Source of the DNA: Pseudomonadota bacterium
GTDB lineage: Bacteria > Pseudomonadota > Alphaproteobacteria > UBA2136 > UBA6156
Reading direction: 5' to 3'
Length of the DNA stretch: 43,846 bases
Assembly: GCA_009927255.1 (NCBI GenBank)
Contig: RFNJ01000124.1
Span: 1 to 43,846 of the forward strand
Every line of letters starts with the position of its first letter. The stretch's first letter is position 1. Below the pieces are notes generated by a model. The model saw nothing but the letters and a program-made list of their open reading frames with translations. It searched no databases and was not told the DNA's origin. Below, in pieces: positions 7,336-14,308 of this stretch. A program made the position numbers and the translations under genes.

Positions 7336-8213
7336 AAGGGCCGCTGTTGCTCACTCCCGTGGGAGTGGATTATGTGCTGCTAGATAGCGGTCATGGGCGT
7401 AAGTTGGAGCGTTTGGGCGGGATTGTGACCGACCGGCCAGAGCCGCAGGCGATTTGGGCGCCCAAGCTGCCCGAGAGTGAATGGCAGCAGGCGGCGGCGG
7501 TTTTTTCGCCCAAAAGTGGCAAGCCGGGTGGCGATGATGACGGAGAAGGCGGCAACTGGGAAGTACGCGGCAATGTGCCAGAGCGCTGGAAGACCCAGTT
7601 TGAAAGCATGCCTTTTTATGCACGGTTGACGCCGTTTCGGCATTTGGGGTGCTTTCCGGACCAATCGCCGCAGTGGCGCTGGCTGCGGGACGAAGCGAAA
7701 AGTGGCATGAAGGTGCTGAATTTGTTTGGTTATACCGGCGTAGCAAGCTTGGTGGCGGCCAAGGCTGGTGCTGAGGTGGTGCATGTGGATGCGAGTAAAA
7801 AAGCGATTGGTTTTGCCCGCGAAAGTGCGGAGATTGCGGGGTTGACTGCGGCGCCGATACGGTGGATTTGCGATGATGCTTTGGCGTTTGTGCAGCGTGA
7901 AGTTCGGCGCGGAAACCGCTATGATATCATTATTTTAGACCCCCCTAAATATGGACGGGGGCCGGATGGGGAGCGGTGGGAATTTTTTGCCGATATGCCT
8001 AAGCTTATGATAGATATGGCTAAAATCAGTAATCCACTGTGCAAGGTGTGGTTGACGGCTTATGCGTTGCGGGTTTCGAGCGTCGCTTTGGGGAGTATGC
8101 TGTTGGAATCATTGGGGTCGGCGGGGCAGGTGACGACGGGTGAATTTGTGAGTGAGGACGCCGCGGGGCGGCGCTTTACTAACAGCATGTGGGCGCGGTG
8201 GGAGGGGCGGTGA
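7317..8213 (+). CDS. SAM-dependent RNA methyltransferase, RlmI-like without PUA domain
   Basis: 298 residues. The methyltransferase fold shows motif I (VLNLFGYTGVASLVAAKAG), an acidic ribose-binding position (VVHVDASKKAI) and the catalytic region IIILDPPKYGRGPDGERWEF, as in the RlmI/RlmK-type family that methylates 23S rRNA. The N-terminus lacks a clear PUA domain and carries a charged Gly/Asp-rich loop at about residues 65-85. It overlaps the kinase gene upstream and the TrmH-family gene downstream (TGATG), suggesting one operon of RNA-modifying enzymes. The exact target base is not determined. Confidence 0.82.
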   Translation: MAGNAVKGPLLLTPVGVDYVLLDSGHGRKLERLGGIVTDRPEPQAIWAPKLPESEWQQAAAVFSPKSGKPGGDDDGEGGNWEVRGNVPERWKTQFESMPFYARLTPFRHLGCFPDQSPQWRWLRDEAKSGMKVLNLFGYTGVASLVAAKAGAEVVHVDASKKAIGFARESAEIAGLTAAPIRWICDDALAFVQREVRRGNRYDIIILDPPKYGRGPDGERWEFFADMPKLMIDMAKISNPLCKVWLTAYALRVSSVALGSMLLESLGSAGQVTTGEFVSEDAAGRRFTNSMWARWEGR

Positions 8214-9019
8214 TGGAGCCACTGGTGATAACTTCGGTAAATAATTCAAAGGTTAAGGAGATTGCGGGGCTGGCCTTGAAGAAAAGGCGGATTGAGAGCG
8301 GATTGTATGTTGTTGAGGGGTTACAATTGGTAGGGTTTGGGGTGGAAAATGGTTGGGTTTTGGACACTTTAGTGGTGCAAGAGTTTGAAAAACATCCGGT
8401 TTTGGTGCAGGCGCAGCGGGTGGCCAAGCAGGTTTTAGTAGTGGGGCCGGCGGTGATGGCAAAGCTGAGCCGCAAGGATAATCCGCAGGGGGTGTTGGGG
8501 GTGTTTCGGCAACGCCGATTGCCGCTGGGGCAACTGGTGCCCAAGGCGGGTGAATTATGGATTGTGCTGGAGCAGGTGCGTGACCCGGGGAACTTGGGGA
8601 CGATTATTCGCACTGTGGACGCAGTTGGGGCGACGGGGGTGATTTTACTGGGCACTTGCACCGATGTGTGGAGTGCGGAATGTGTGCGGGCGACGATGGG
8701 CAGCATCTTCCATGTGCCTATTGTGATGGCCGAGGTGGATGAATTTTTGGCGTGGCGGCGTGGGGTGGCGGGGCTGATGGTGGGGACGCATTTGCAGGGG
8801 GCGGTGGATTATCGGCAGGTGGCTAAAGAGTGGGATGCGGTAAGGTTGCCGTTATGGTTGGCAATGGGCACCGAGCAGAGTGGCCTGAGTGAAAAACTGA
8901 CGCAGGCGTGCGATATGCGGGTGAAAATTGCGATGGCAGGGCGGGCCGAAAGCTTGAACTTGGCGATGGCCACCGGCGTGTTGCTGTATGAGGTTTTGCG
9001 GAGTAAGCTGCCTGCATGA
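8213..9019 (+). CDS. TrmH/SpoU family RNA 2'-O-methyltransferase
   Basis: About 268 residues. The start ATG overlaps the previous stop (TGATG at 8211-8215). An N-terminal substrate-binding domain (SVNNSKVKEIAGLALKKRR, YVVEGLQLV) precedes the knotted SPOUT domain with the three conserved motifs: LEQVRDPGNLGTIIRTVDAVG, LAMGTEQSGLS and MAGRAESLNLAMATGVLLYE. This is typical of RlmB/TrmH-type enzymes that methylate ribose in 23S rRNA or tRNA. The MsrB gene starts within its last codons (ATGA). Confidence 0.9.
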   Translation: MEPLVITSVNNSKVKEIAGLALKKRRIESGLYVVEGLQLVGFGVENGWVLDTLVVQEFEKHPVLVQAQRVAKQVLVVGPAVMAKLSRKDNPQGVLGVFRQRRLPLGQLVPKAGELWIVLEQVRDPGNLGTIIRTVDAVGATGVILLGTCTDVWSAECVRATMGSIFHVPIVMAEVDEFLAWRRGVAGLMVGTHLQGAVDYRQVAKEWDAVRLPLWLAMGTEQSGLSEKLTQACDMRVKIAMAGRAESLNLAMATGVLLYEVLRSKLPA

Positions 9020-9519
9020 CAACAGATTTGCAGCGGCGGCAATTTTTACAACGCATGGTGGGAACGGTGGCAGCGGTGGTGGTTTTCCCGATGCTTGCCA
9101 AGGCGGAAGGAGTGGTGAAGATGGTGCAGGAGAATTGGAATTTAACCGCGGATGAATGGCGTAAACGTTTGACGCCAGAGCAGTTTAGAGTGTTACGCGA
9201 GCATGGCACCGAGCGGGCGGGAAGCAGCCCATTGGACAAAGAAAAGCGTGCGGGCCTTTACCATTGTGCCGGTTGTGACTTGGAGCTTTATGACGCCGCG
9301 CATAAGTATGACAGTGGGACGGGGTGGCCGAGTTTTTATCAGCCGATTCGGCCTGAGGCGATTGGCACCAGCGAAGACCGTGGCTGGCTGGGCGTGCGCA
9401 CCGAAGTGCACTGCGCACGCTGCAAGGGGCACCTTGGGCATGTGTTTGAGGATGGGCCAAAGCCGACGGGTTTGCGGTATTGTATGAATGGGGTGGCGAT
9501 GGTGTTTAAGAAGAGTTGA
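9016..9519 (+). CDS. msrB: Peptide-methionine (R)-S-oxide reductase with Tat signal
   Basis: 167 residues. The MsrB domain shows both zinc-binding pairs (CAGC and CARC), the block DSGTGWPSFYQP and the catalytic region GLRYCMNGVAM. The N-terminus carries a twin-arginine signal (RRQFLQRM followed by a hydrophobic stretch to about AKAEG), so the enzyme is predicted to be folded in the cytoplasm and exported to repair oxidised methionine in the periplasm. Most MsrB proteins are cytoplasmic. The start overlaps the upstream stop by 4 bases (ATGA). Confidence 0.93.
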   Translation: MTTDLQRRQFLQRMVGTVAAVVVFPMLAKAEGVVKMVQENWNLTADEWRKRLTPEQFRVLREHGTERAGSSPLDKEKRAGLYHCAGCDLELYDAAHKYDSGTGWPSFYQPIRPEAIGTSEDRGWLGVRTEVHCARCKGHLGHVFEDGPKPTGLRYCMNGVAMVFKKS

Positions 9520-9695
9520 GGGTGTTTAGGATATTTAGGTTTTCAGGATGTTAAGGTTTTAAGATTTATTCTTCGTGCTGGTTTGGTGGAGGTGAAGCGA
9601 GGTCGTTGATGGGTCCCCGAATGGCCGAGAGTTTATTGCTTTTGATAGGTTGGTGCTTTGGCCATTCGAGGACGGGCGGTATTTTTGAGGTGGGA
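9520..9695. other. Intergenic segment with TTAGG-like tract and inverted repeat
   Basis: The 316-base gap between msrB and the Nudix gene opens with a degenerate TTAGG-like tract (about 9520-9563). An inverted repeat follows: CGAATGGCC at 9618-9626 pairs perfectly with GGCCATTCG at 9660-9668 across a 33-base loop. There is no T-run, so it is not a clear terminator. The rest of the gap is repeat type B copy 2 (9696-9794) and about 40 bases without recognisable content. Confidence 0.55.
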
Positions 9696-9794
9696 GCTTT
9701 GTGGATGGTGAGCGACACGGGTGGTGCCGGATAGGGGGTGGGCACCCCGATTTTTTGATAGAAAAAAATCGGCCCACCCGCCTTCCGGCACGGA
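9696..9794 (+). repeat. Branched palindromic repeat, type B copy 2
   Basis: Begins with GCTTTGTGGATGGT and GCGACACGGGTGGTGCCGGATAG. The outer arms GTGCCGGA and TTCCGGCAC enclose GGGTGGGC/GCCCACCC, then the inner hairpin CGATTTTTT/AAAAAAATCG with a 5-base loop and a CCC(C) bulge (GGGT on the other strand). The inner hairpin is the same as in type A, which links the two types. Confidence 0.9.
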
Positions 9795-9835
9795 GGATTA
9801 GGGTTGGGTTCGTTGTAGAGAGGAGGCAAGCGATT

Positions 9836-10417
9836 TTAGAGAGTAGGGAATTGGCGCTTGGTTTTGAGGTCGGTGGCGAGGGCTTGGAGGGCTTGGTGGA
9901 GGTCGGTGAATTCGTGGGGGATTTGGCCGGATTTTATCATGGTTTGGCATTCGGCGAGGGTGAACCATTTGAAAGCTGCGGTTTCGGGTTGGGGAGTAAG
10001 TTGAGGGATGAAGGATTCGGGCACTTCGAACACATAGTAGGCGATGACGGCGTGGGAGGATGATTCTTCGAATTTTTGCTGATTATACACCTGAAAAATG
10101 TAGGTGGGTTGGCTGGGCATGTGAGTGGGATTTAGCTGGAAACCCGTTTCTTCGAAGAGTTCGCGCACGGCGGCTTGGGCGAAGGTTTCGGCCAACTGGA
10201 CTTCCAGATAACCTCCTATACTTCCCCAACAGCCTGCATGTTCGATTTTACCTGCGCGTTGGCCGAGAATAACTTTGCCTTTGCAGGTAAATATAATGGC
10301 GCTGCCAGCAGCAACTTTCATCCAGGGGCTGATGTAGTGCCATTTGCGGCCATAGATGAGGCGCAGGCACCATTGGGCCAAAGTGTAACGCCAGTCGGGT
10401 TGGATGCGGTGGGGCAT
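9836..10417 (-). CDS. Nudix hydrolase
   Basis: 193 residues from the ATG at 10417; upstream codons in this frame run through the palindromic repeat and are probably untranslated. The Nudix box is visible at GGYLEVQLAETFAQAAVREL followed by FEETGF, with the metal-binding RExxEE residues intact and a two-residue longer loop than the common GG-x5-GE form. The enzyme would hydrolyse a nucleoside diphosphate linked to another moiety, with Mg2+; the substrate is unknown. It lies between two copies of repeat type B. Confidence 0.85.
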   Translation of the reverse strand: MPHRIQPDWRYTLAQWCLRLIYGRKWHYISPWMKVAAGSAIIFTCKGKVILGQRAGKIEHAGCWGSIGGYLEVQLAETFAQAAVRELFEETGFQLNPTHMPSQPTYIFQVYNQQKFEESSSHAVIAYYVFEVPESFIPQLTPQPETAAFKWFTLAECQTMIKSGQIPHEFTDLHQALQALATDLKTKRQFPTL

Positions 10418-10420
10418 AAG

Positions 10421-10460
10421 TGGGTATGTTAGGATGATTGTATGTTGGTATGTTGAGGGT
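10421..10460 (+). repeat. TTAGG-like degenerate tract
   Basis: A degenerate run built on GTATGTTRGG-like units, with the same position and orientation relative to repeat type B copy 3 as the tracts at about 9520-9563 (copy 2) and 111-140 (copy 1). It lies just upstream of the Nudix start, in the gap before petC. Confidence 0.45.
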
Positions 10461-10485
10461 TTTTGTTTGATGAGGTGAGTTAAGC

Positions 10486-10584
10486 GCTTTGTAGAGAGTT
10501 GGCGACACGGGTGGTGCCGGATAGGTGATGGGTGCCCCAAAATTGCATAACGGCAATTTTGACCCATCATCCTTCCGGCACGGA
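10486..10584 (+). repeat. Branched palindromic repeat, type B copy 3
   Basis: GCTTTGTAGAGAGT and GCGACACGGGTGGTGCCGGATAG are followed by GATGGGT/ACCCATC arms. The inner hairpin is AAAATTGC and GCAATTTT with a 6-base loop, different in sequence from the inner stems of copies 1 and 2 but fully paired. A TTAGG-like tract lies just before it. Confidence 0.9.
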
Positions 10585-10602
10585 AGGACTTACATTTGGT
10601 GG

Positions 10603-11325
10603 TTAATGTTTTTTGATGTCTTTCCAGATGGCGCGTTTGGTGAGGAAGGCCAGGATGGTGAAGATGAACAGGTAGATGAGCACGTAGACGCCCAGATGTT
10701 GGCGTTCGAAGCGCTCGGGCTCGGCTGTCCATTGCATGAAGGTGCTGACGTCGCGCGACATTTGATCGACAGTGGCGCTGGTGCCGTCGTGGTAGGTGAC
10801 CATATCTGGGCCGCTGAGTGGATTGGGCATGGCGATGGCATGGCCGGGGAAGTATTTGTTGAAGTGGGCGCCTTGGGGCACGCCTTCGGGGAGGTAGTGT
10901 TTGATAAGCTCGGGGTCTTCCGAGTAGCCCACCAGCACGGCGTGGGAGTAGTCGGCACCGCCAGCGCGGGCTTTGTTCATCATGGATAAGTCGGGTGGGA
11001 TTTTGCCGTAGGTTTCCTTCGCGCTCGCTTCATCGAGAGCACTGATGAGCTTGGCGTTGATATCCATATTCAGCGCTTTGGCCAGCGTTTGCACTTCGGC
11101 TTCGGTGAAGCCGACGCGCATCAGGCTGCGGTGGTTGATATATTTGAAGCTGTGGCAGGCCAAGCAAACTTGGGTGGCAACCGTATAGCCGCGGTAGATT
11201 TCGTCTTTATCCCACTTGCCTTGCAGGCCTTGGAAGGACCATTTTTCTTGCGGAACTTCTACCCCGCCGCCCGCGTGGGCGAGTGGTGTGATGAGGAAAG
11301 CAGCAAGGAGGAGGAGGTTTTTCAT
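10603..11325 (-). CDS. petC: Cytochrome c1 of the bc1 complex
   Basis: 240 residues. A cleavable signal peptide (to about LAHA) is followed by the haem-binding motif CLACH (Cys54, Cys57, His58). The C-terminal membrane anchor (VYVLIYLFIFTILAFLTKRAIW) is intact, and the region with PNPLSGPDM probably supplies the Met ligand. Cytochrome c1 passes electrons from the Rieske centre to a soluble or membrane cytochrome c. It is third in the petABC operon, 12 bases after petB. Haem attachment requires a cytochrome c maturation system, for which ccsA at 30061-31020 is the visible candidate. Confidence 0.95.
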   Translation of the reverse strand: MKNLLLLAAFLITPLAHAGGGVEVPQEKWSFQGLQGKWDKDEIYRGYTVATQVCLACHSFKYINHRSLMRVGFTEAEVQTLAKALNMDINAKLISALDEASAKETYGKIPPDLSMMNKARAGGADYSHAVLVGYSEDPELIKHYLPEGVPQGAHFNKYFPGHAIAMPNPLSGPDMVTYHDGTSATVDQMSRDVSTFMQWTAEPERFERQHLGVYVLIYLFIFTILAFLTKRAIWKDIKKH

Positions 11326-11337
11326 GGGCGGTATCCG

Positions 11338-12540
11338 TTAGATGGTGGCGGGGATGGGGTGGGGTTTTTCGTACTTGGCAATGAGCGGCAGTAGCGCGAA
11401 GAAGGCGAAGTAGAAGGTGGTGGCCACTTGCGAGATGGTGACGTAAATGCCTTCCGCTGGCATGGCGCCGCACCAGCCCAGCACAAAGAAGTTGGCGACG
11501 AACAGCCAGAACATTTGCTTGTAGATGGGGCGGAAGCGGGCGGAGCGGACTTTGGACCGATCCAGCCACGGCAGCACGAACATGATGAGGATGCTGCCGA
11601 ACATGGCGAGCACGCCGAGTTCTTTAATGGGGATGGCGCGCAGGATGGCGTAGAAGGGCAGGAAGTACCATTCCGGTACGATGTGTGCGGGCGTAACCAG
11701 CGGGTTGGCGGGGATGTAGTTGTCGGGGTGGCCCAAGTATTCCGGCAGGAAGAACACCATGAAGGTGAAGGGGATGAGATAGACGCCGAGGCCGAAGACG
11801 TCTTTGGTGGTGTAATAGGGGTGGAAGGGGATGTAGTCGGATTGTTTGGTGAGGTCTATCCCCTTCGGGTTATTGGAGCCGTGCAAGTGCAGGGCCCAGA
11901 CGTGGAGGATGACCACGCCGACGATGACGAAGGGTAGGACGAAGTGGATGGCGTAGAAGCGGGTGAGGGTGGGGTCTCCGACTGAGTAGCCGCCCCACAG
12001 CCAGACGACGATATCCGGGCCGAAAAATGGGATGACGCTGAGCAGGTTGGTGATGACGGTGGCGCCCCAGTAGCTCATTTGTCCCCATGGCAGGACGTAG
12101 CCCATGAAGGCGGTGGCCATCATCAGGAGGAAGATGACCAGGCCGAGGCCCCAGAGAACTTCGCGGGGGGATTTGTAGCTGCCGTAATAAAGGCCGCGGC
12201 CGATGTGGATATAGACCACGATGAAGAAGAAGCTGGCGCCGACCATGTGCAGGTTGCGGATCAGCCAGCCCCATTCTACGTTGCGCATGATGTGCTGGAC
12301 GCTGTCGTAGGCCATGTTGACATCCGGCTTGTAGTGCATCGCCAGAAACAGGCCGGTGAGGATTTGGAGGATGAGGGCGATGCCGGCCAAGCTGCCGAAA
12401 TTCCACATATAGTTGAGGTTGCGGGGGGCTTGGTAGTCGGCCAGGTGTTCTTTAAGGAAACTCAGCAGTGGCAGGCGGTCATCGAACCAGCGGTAGGTGT
12501 TGCGGATGTCTTGTTCGACTGCTTTGTGGTGGTGGCCCAT
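11338..12540 (-). CDS. petB: Cytochrome b of the bc1 complex
   Basis: 400 residues with eight predicted membrane segments, about the usual length. Haem-binding histidines are in the second and fourth helices (LFLAMHYKP, FFFIVVYIHIGRG), and the quinol-oxidation motif PEWYFLPFYAILR is intact. The protein forms the membrane core of the complex and binds two b haems. It lies between petA and petC with gaps of 18 and 12 bases, the classical bacterial operon order. Confidence 0.96.
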   Translation of the reverse strand: MGHHHKAVEQDIRNTYRWFDDRLPLLSFLKEHLADYQAPRNLNYMWNFGSLAGIALILQILTGLFLAMHYKPDVNMAYDSVQHIMRNVEWGWLIRNLHMVGASFFFIVVYIHIGRGLYYGSYKSPREVLWGLGLVIFLLMMATAFMGYVLPWGQMSYWGATVITNLLSVIPFFGPDIVVWLWGGYSVGDPTLTRFYAIHFVLPFVIVGVVILHVWALHLHGSNNPKGIDLTKQSDYIPFHPYYTTKDVFGLGVYLIPFTFMVFFLPEYLGHPDNYIPANPLVTPAHIVPEWYFLPFYAILRAIPIKELGVLAMFGSILIMFVLPWLDRSKVRSARFRPIYKQMFWLFVANFFVLGWCGAMPAEGIYVTISQVATTFYFAFFALLPLIAKYEKPHPIPATI

Positions 12541-12558
12541 GGGTGGTTTTGCCTTTTG

Positions 12559-13134
12559 TTAGCCGATGCGGATGGTGGTGTCGTTGAGGAAGCGGTAGGG
12601 CGGGATTTCGAGGTTTTTGCCAGCGGGGCCTTTGACCACGCGGCCGGATAAATCGAACTGGCTGCCGTGGCAGGGGCAGCGCCAGCCGTCGGTGCCTTTC
12701 ATCGGCACGCAGCCCAAGTGGCTGCAAATGCCCATCACCACCAGCCAGTTGGGCTTTTGCACGCGGAGAGCATCGGCTTCGGGCTGGATGGTGGCGGTGG
12801 CGTCTTGCTCGGCAGCCTTGGTAACTTGCTGGGCGCTGCGGTGCCAAATAAACACTGGCTTGCCTTGCCACAGGTAGGTTTTGAAGTCGCCTTCGGGGAT
12901 TTCGGCCAAATTCACATCCAGCGTGGCCATGGCTTGCACGGCGCGGTTGGGGTTCATGCTTTGCACAAAGGGCAGTGCCACGCAGGCCGCGCCTGCCAGG
13001 CCGAGTGCGGTGGTAGTGTTGATAAGGAAGCTGCGGCGGTCGGCGTCGACATCGCCGATGGGGGCTTCGTCTTTGGCGACTTGCGAATTCAGTTTTGGGG
13101 CGGATTTGGTGGGTTTAGTTGTAGATTTGGCCAT
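12559..13134 (-). CDS. petA: Rieske iron-sulfur protein of the bc1 complex
   Basis: 191 residues. The [2Fe-2S] motifs are complete: Cys137-x-His139 with disulfide Cys142 (ICSHLGC) and Cys153-x-Cys155-His156 (RCPCHGSQF). The N-terminal part has a twin-arginine motif (RRSFLINTTTALGLAGA), which in this family drives Tat insertion of the pre-folded protein, leaving a membrane anchor. A Lys/Thr-rich stretch of about 30 residues comes before it. First gene of petABC; no strong promoter could be assigned in the gap to fliW. Confidence 0.96.
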   Translation of the reverse strand: MAKSTTKPTKSAPKLNSQVAKDEAPIGDVDADRRSFLINTTTALGLAGAACVALPFVQSMNPNRAVQAMATLDVNLAEIPEGDFKTYLWQGKPVFIWHRSAQQVTKAAEQDATATIQPEADALRVQKPNWLVVMGICSHLGCVPMKGTDGWRCPCHGSQFDLSGRVVKGPAGKNLEIPPYRFLNDTTIRIG

Positions 13135-13364
13135 GGTGGGTGCTTTGGGCTTTTACTTGATTACATCGCTGACAATGGGCGCAACCTAGCAAAGCCACCC
13201 TGTGTGGGCAAGGGGGCTTGGTGATTTTGGTAACATACGTGTGGCGCAGAGGATTAGGCCAGCAGTTGCTATCATGAAGAGATTCCAGATAGCTTGGTTT
13301 TGTGGATTCGCGATGCTCATCTCACAAAACCTAAGCTTCTGGAATGACGGCCTTTTACAAAGGC
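13135..13364. other. Intergenic region between petA and fliW with two hairpins
   Basis: The gap of 230 bases contains a long imperfect palindrome at 13281-13346 and a short hairpin at 13349-13365 at the fliW stop. The part next to petA probably holds the petABC promoter, but no unambiguous -35/-10 pair was found. Confidence 0.5.
13281..13346. repeat. Long imperfect palindrome, dispersed-repeat type
   Basis: GATTCCAGA and GGTTTTGTG on the left pair with CACAAAACC and TCTGGAATG on the right, around a loop of about 18 bases. The GTCATTCCAG-type end resembles dispersed palindromic repeats common in proteobacteria. Only one copy of this sequence lies in the window, so repeat status is inferred. 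Confidence 0.5.
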
Positions 13365-13365
13365 C
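13349..13365 (-). terminator. Weak hairpin at the end of fliW
   Basis: GGCCTTT and AAAGGCC pair perfectly with a 3-base loop. Read from fliW, the hairpin starts in the stop codon and is not followed by a T-run, so if it ends transcription it does so weakly or with the adjacent palindrome. Confidence 0.35.
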
Positions 13366-13934
13366 TAGATTTTATGCTGGGTGCTGTAGGACTTGTTGTT
13401 GAGGATGAACTGCACGCCGGTTTGGGTTTGGCTTTCCACCAGCACCGGGGCCTTCAAGTTAGCGGTGAGGTAGTAGCTTTCGCCGCTATCGTAGAGGGTG
13501 AGAATGGTGAGGAATTGGGTGGTTTTGCCGTTCAGTTTGGTTTGCTTAAGGGCATCGGTTTTATCTTCTGCGCTGATTTCGAGGCCCAACTGGGAGGGGT
13601 CGGCCACCAAAAAGGCGATGGCGGGCTGGTTGGTGCATTGCATCAGCATCAGTGGGCTAGATTCCATCCCCGGCAGTTTGGCGAGGCCGAACTGGGTGCA
13701 TTCGCGGAAGCCGAACAGGCCGTGGGGGAATGACAGCAGCAAGTTGGGGTTGAGCGTAATTTCGCCAAACTTGGTGGTGAAAGTGAGGTTGCTGGCGGAT
13801 GTTTTGCTGGCTTTGGCAGTGCTGGCGTGTGGCATGGCTTGGCCCTTGGTTGTGGTTTTGCTGGCGGTTTGGAGACTCATGTTCTTAACTTTCTTATTAT
13901 GATTTGGATTGATGGGGGGCTTGGGCGGGCGCAT
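13365..13934 (-). CDS. fliW: Flagellar assembly factor FliW
   Basis: 189 residues from the ATG at 13934, chosen because AAGGAG lies 5 bases upstream. The FliW core starts around residue 50 (TTKFGEITLNPNLLLSFPHGLFGFRECTQFGLA) and continues with the conserved MLMQCTNQPAIAFLVADP. FliW binds CsrA or flagellin in exclusive partnership, so CsrA represses flagellin translation when FliW is occupied by unexported flagellin. About 48 residues of Ser/Thr/Lys-rich sequence precede the core, more than in Bacillus FliW. It follows csrA by 10 bases, the last gene of flgK-flgL-csrA-fliW. Confidence 0.9.
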   Translation of the reverse strand: MRPPKPPINPNHNKKVKNMSLQTASKTTTKGQAMPHASTAKASKTSASNLTFTTKFGEITLNPNLLLSFPHGLFGFRECTQFGLAKLPGMESSPLMLMQCTNQPAIAFLVADPSQLGLEISAEDKTDALKQTKLNGKTTQFLTILTLYDSGESYYLTANLKAPVLVESQTQTGVQFILNNKSYSTQHKI

Positions 13935-13944
13935 GGGGGGCTCC

Positions 13945-14241
13945 TTATTTTATGCCGCCCGGGCCGCGCGGGTGGCGAAGCTTTTGCAGGGCGGTGTTAA
14001 GGTTGGTGGTGGCCTCCGTTGCATTGGCGGAAGCGGGTGTTGCCAGCATGGGCTGCAAGGTTTGCGCCGCGGCTTGGTTTTCTTGCTGGATTTTGGCAAA
14101 CAGTTCTTGCCGAAAGACGGTGTTGCCGGCTGGATACTCGAAGCCTAGTTTGACGCGGCCGCCACGAACTTCGAGCACCTTGACTTCGATGCTGCCGTTG
14201 ATGACAATCCCTTCCCCTTCCCGCCGTGTAAGCAACAGCAT
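13945..14241 (-). CDS. csrA: Carbon storage/flagellin translation regulator CsrA with long tail
   Basis: 98 residues, against about 60-75 in most bacteria. The fold is intact: MLLLTRREGEGIVINGSIEVKVLEVRGGRVKLGFEYP. The two key RNA-contact residues, Leu4 and Arg44, are kept. CsrA dimers bind GGA motifs in mRNA leaders and block translation. The C-terminal tail of about 40 residues is rich in Ala, Thr, Asn and Gln and has no known counterpart that I recognise. The gene sits between flgL and fliW, as in Gram-positive motility operons. Confidence 0.93.
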   Translation of the reverse strand: MLLLTRREGEGIVINGSIEVKVLEVRGGRVKLGFEYPAGNTVFRQELFAKIQQENQAAAQTLQPMLATPASANATEATTNLNTALQKLRHPRGPGGIK

Positions 14242-14308
14242 GGCTAGCCTGCCCTTGCGCTGAGATGGGTGAGGTGGAGGGGGTGATGCATGCCATGAGA
14301 TTAGCCCT

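Noticed and set aside
1..10584. CRISPR array, because several repeats occur
   Set aside because: Repeats are few, palindromic, widely spaced and of unequal orientation, with no regular spacers or cas genes.
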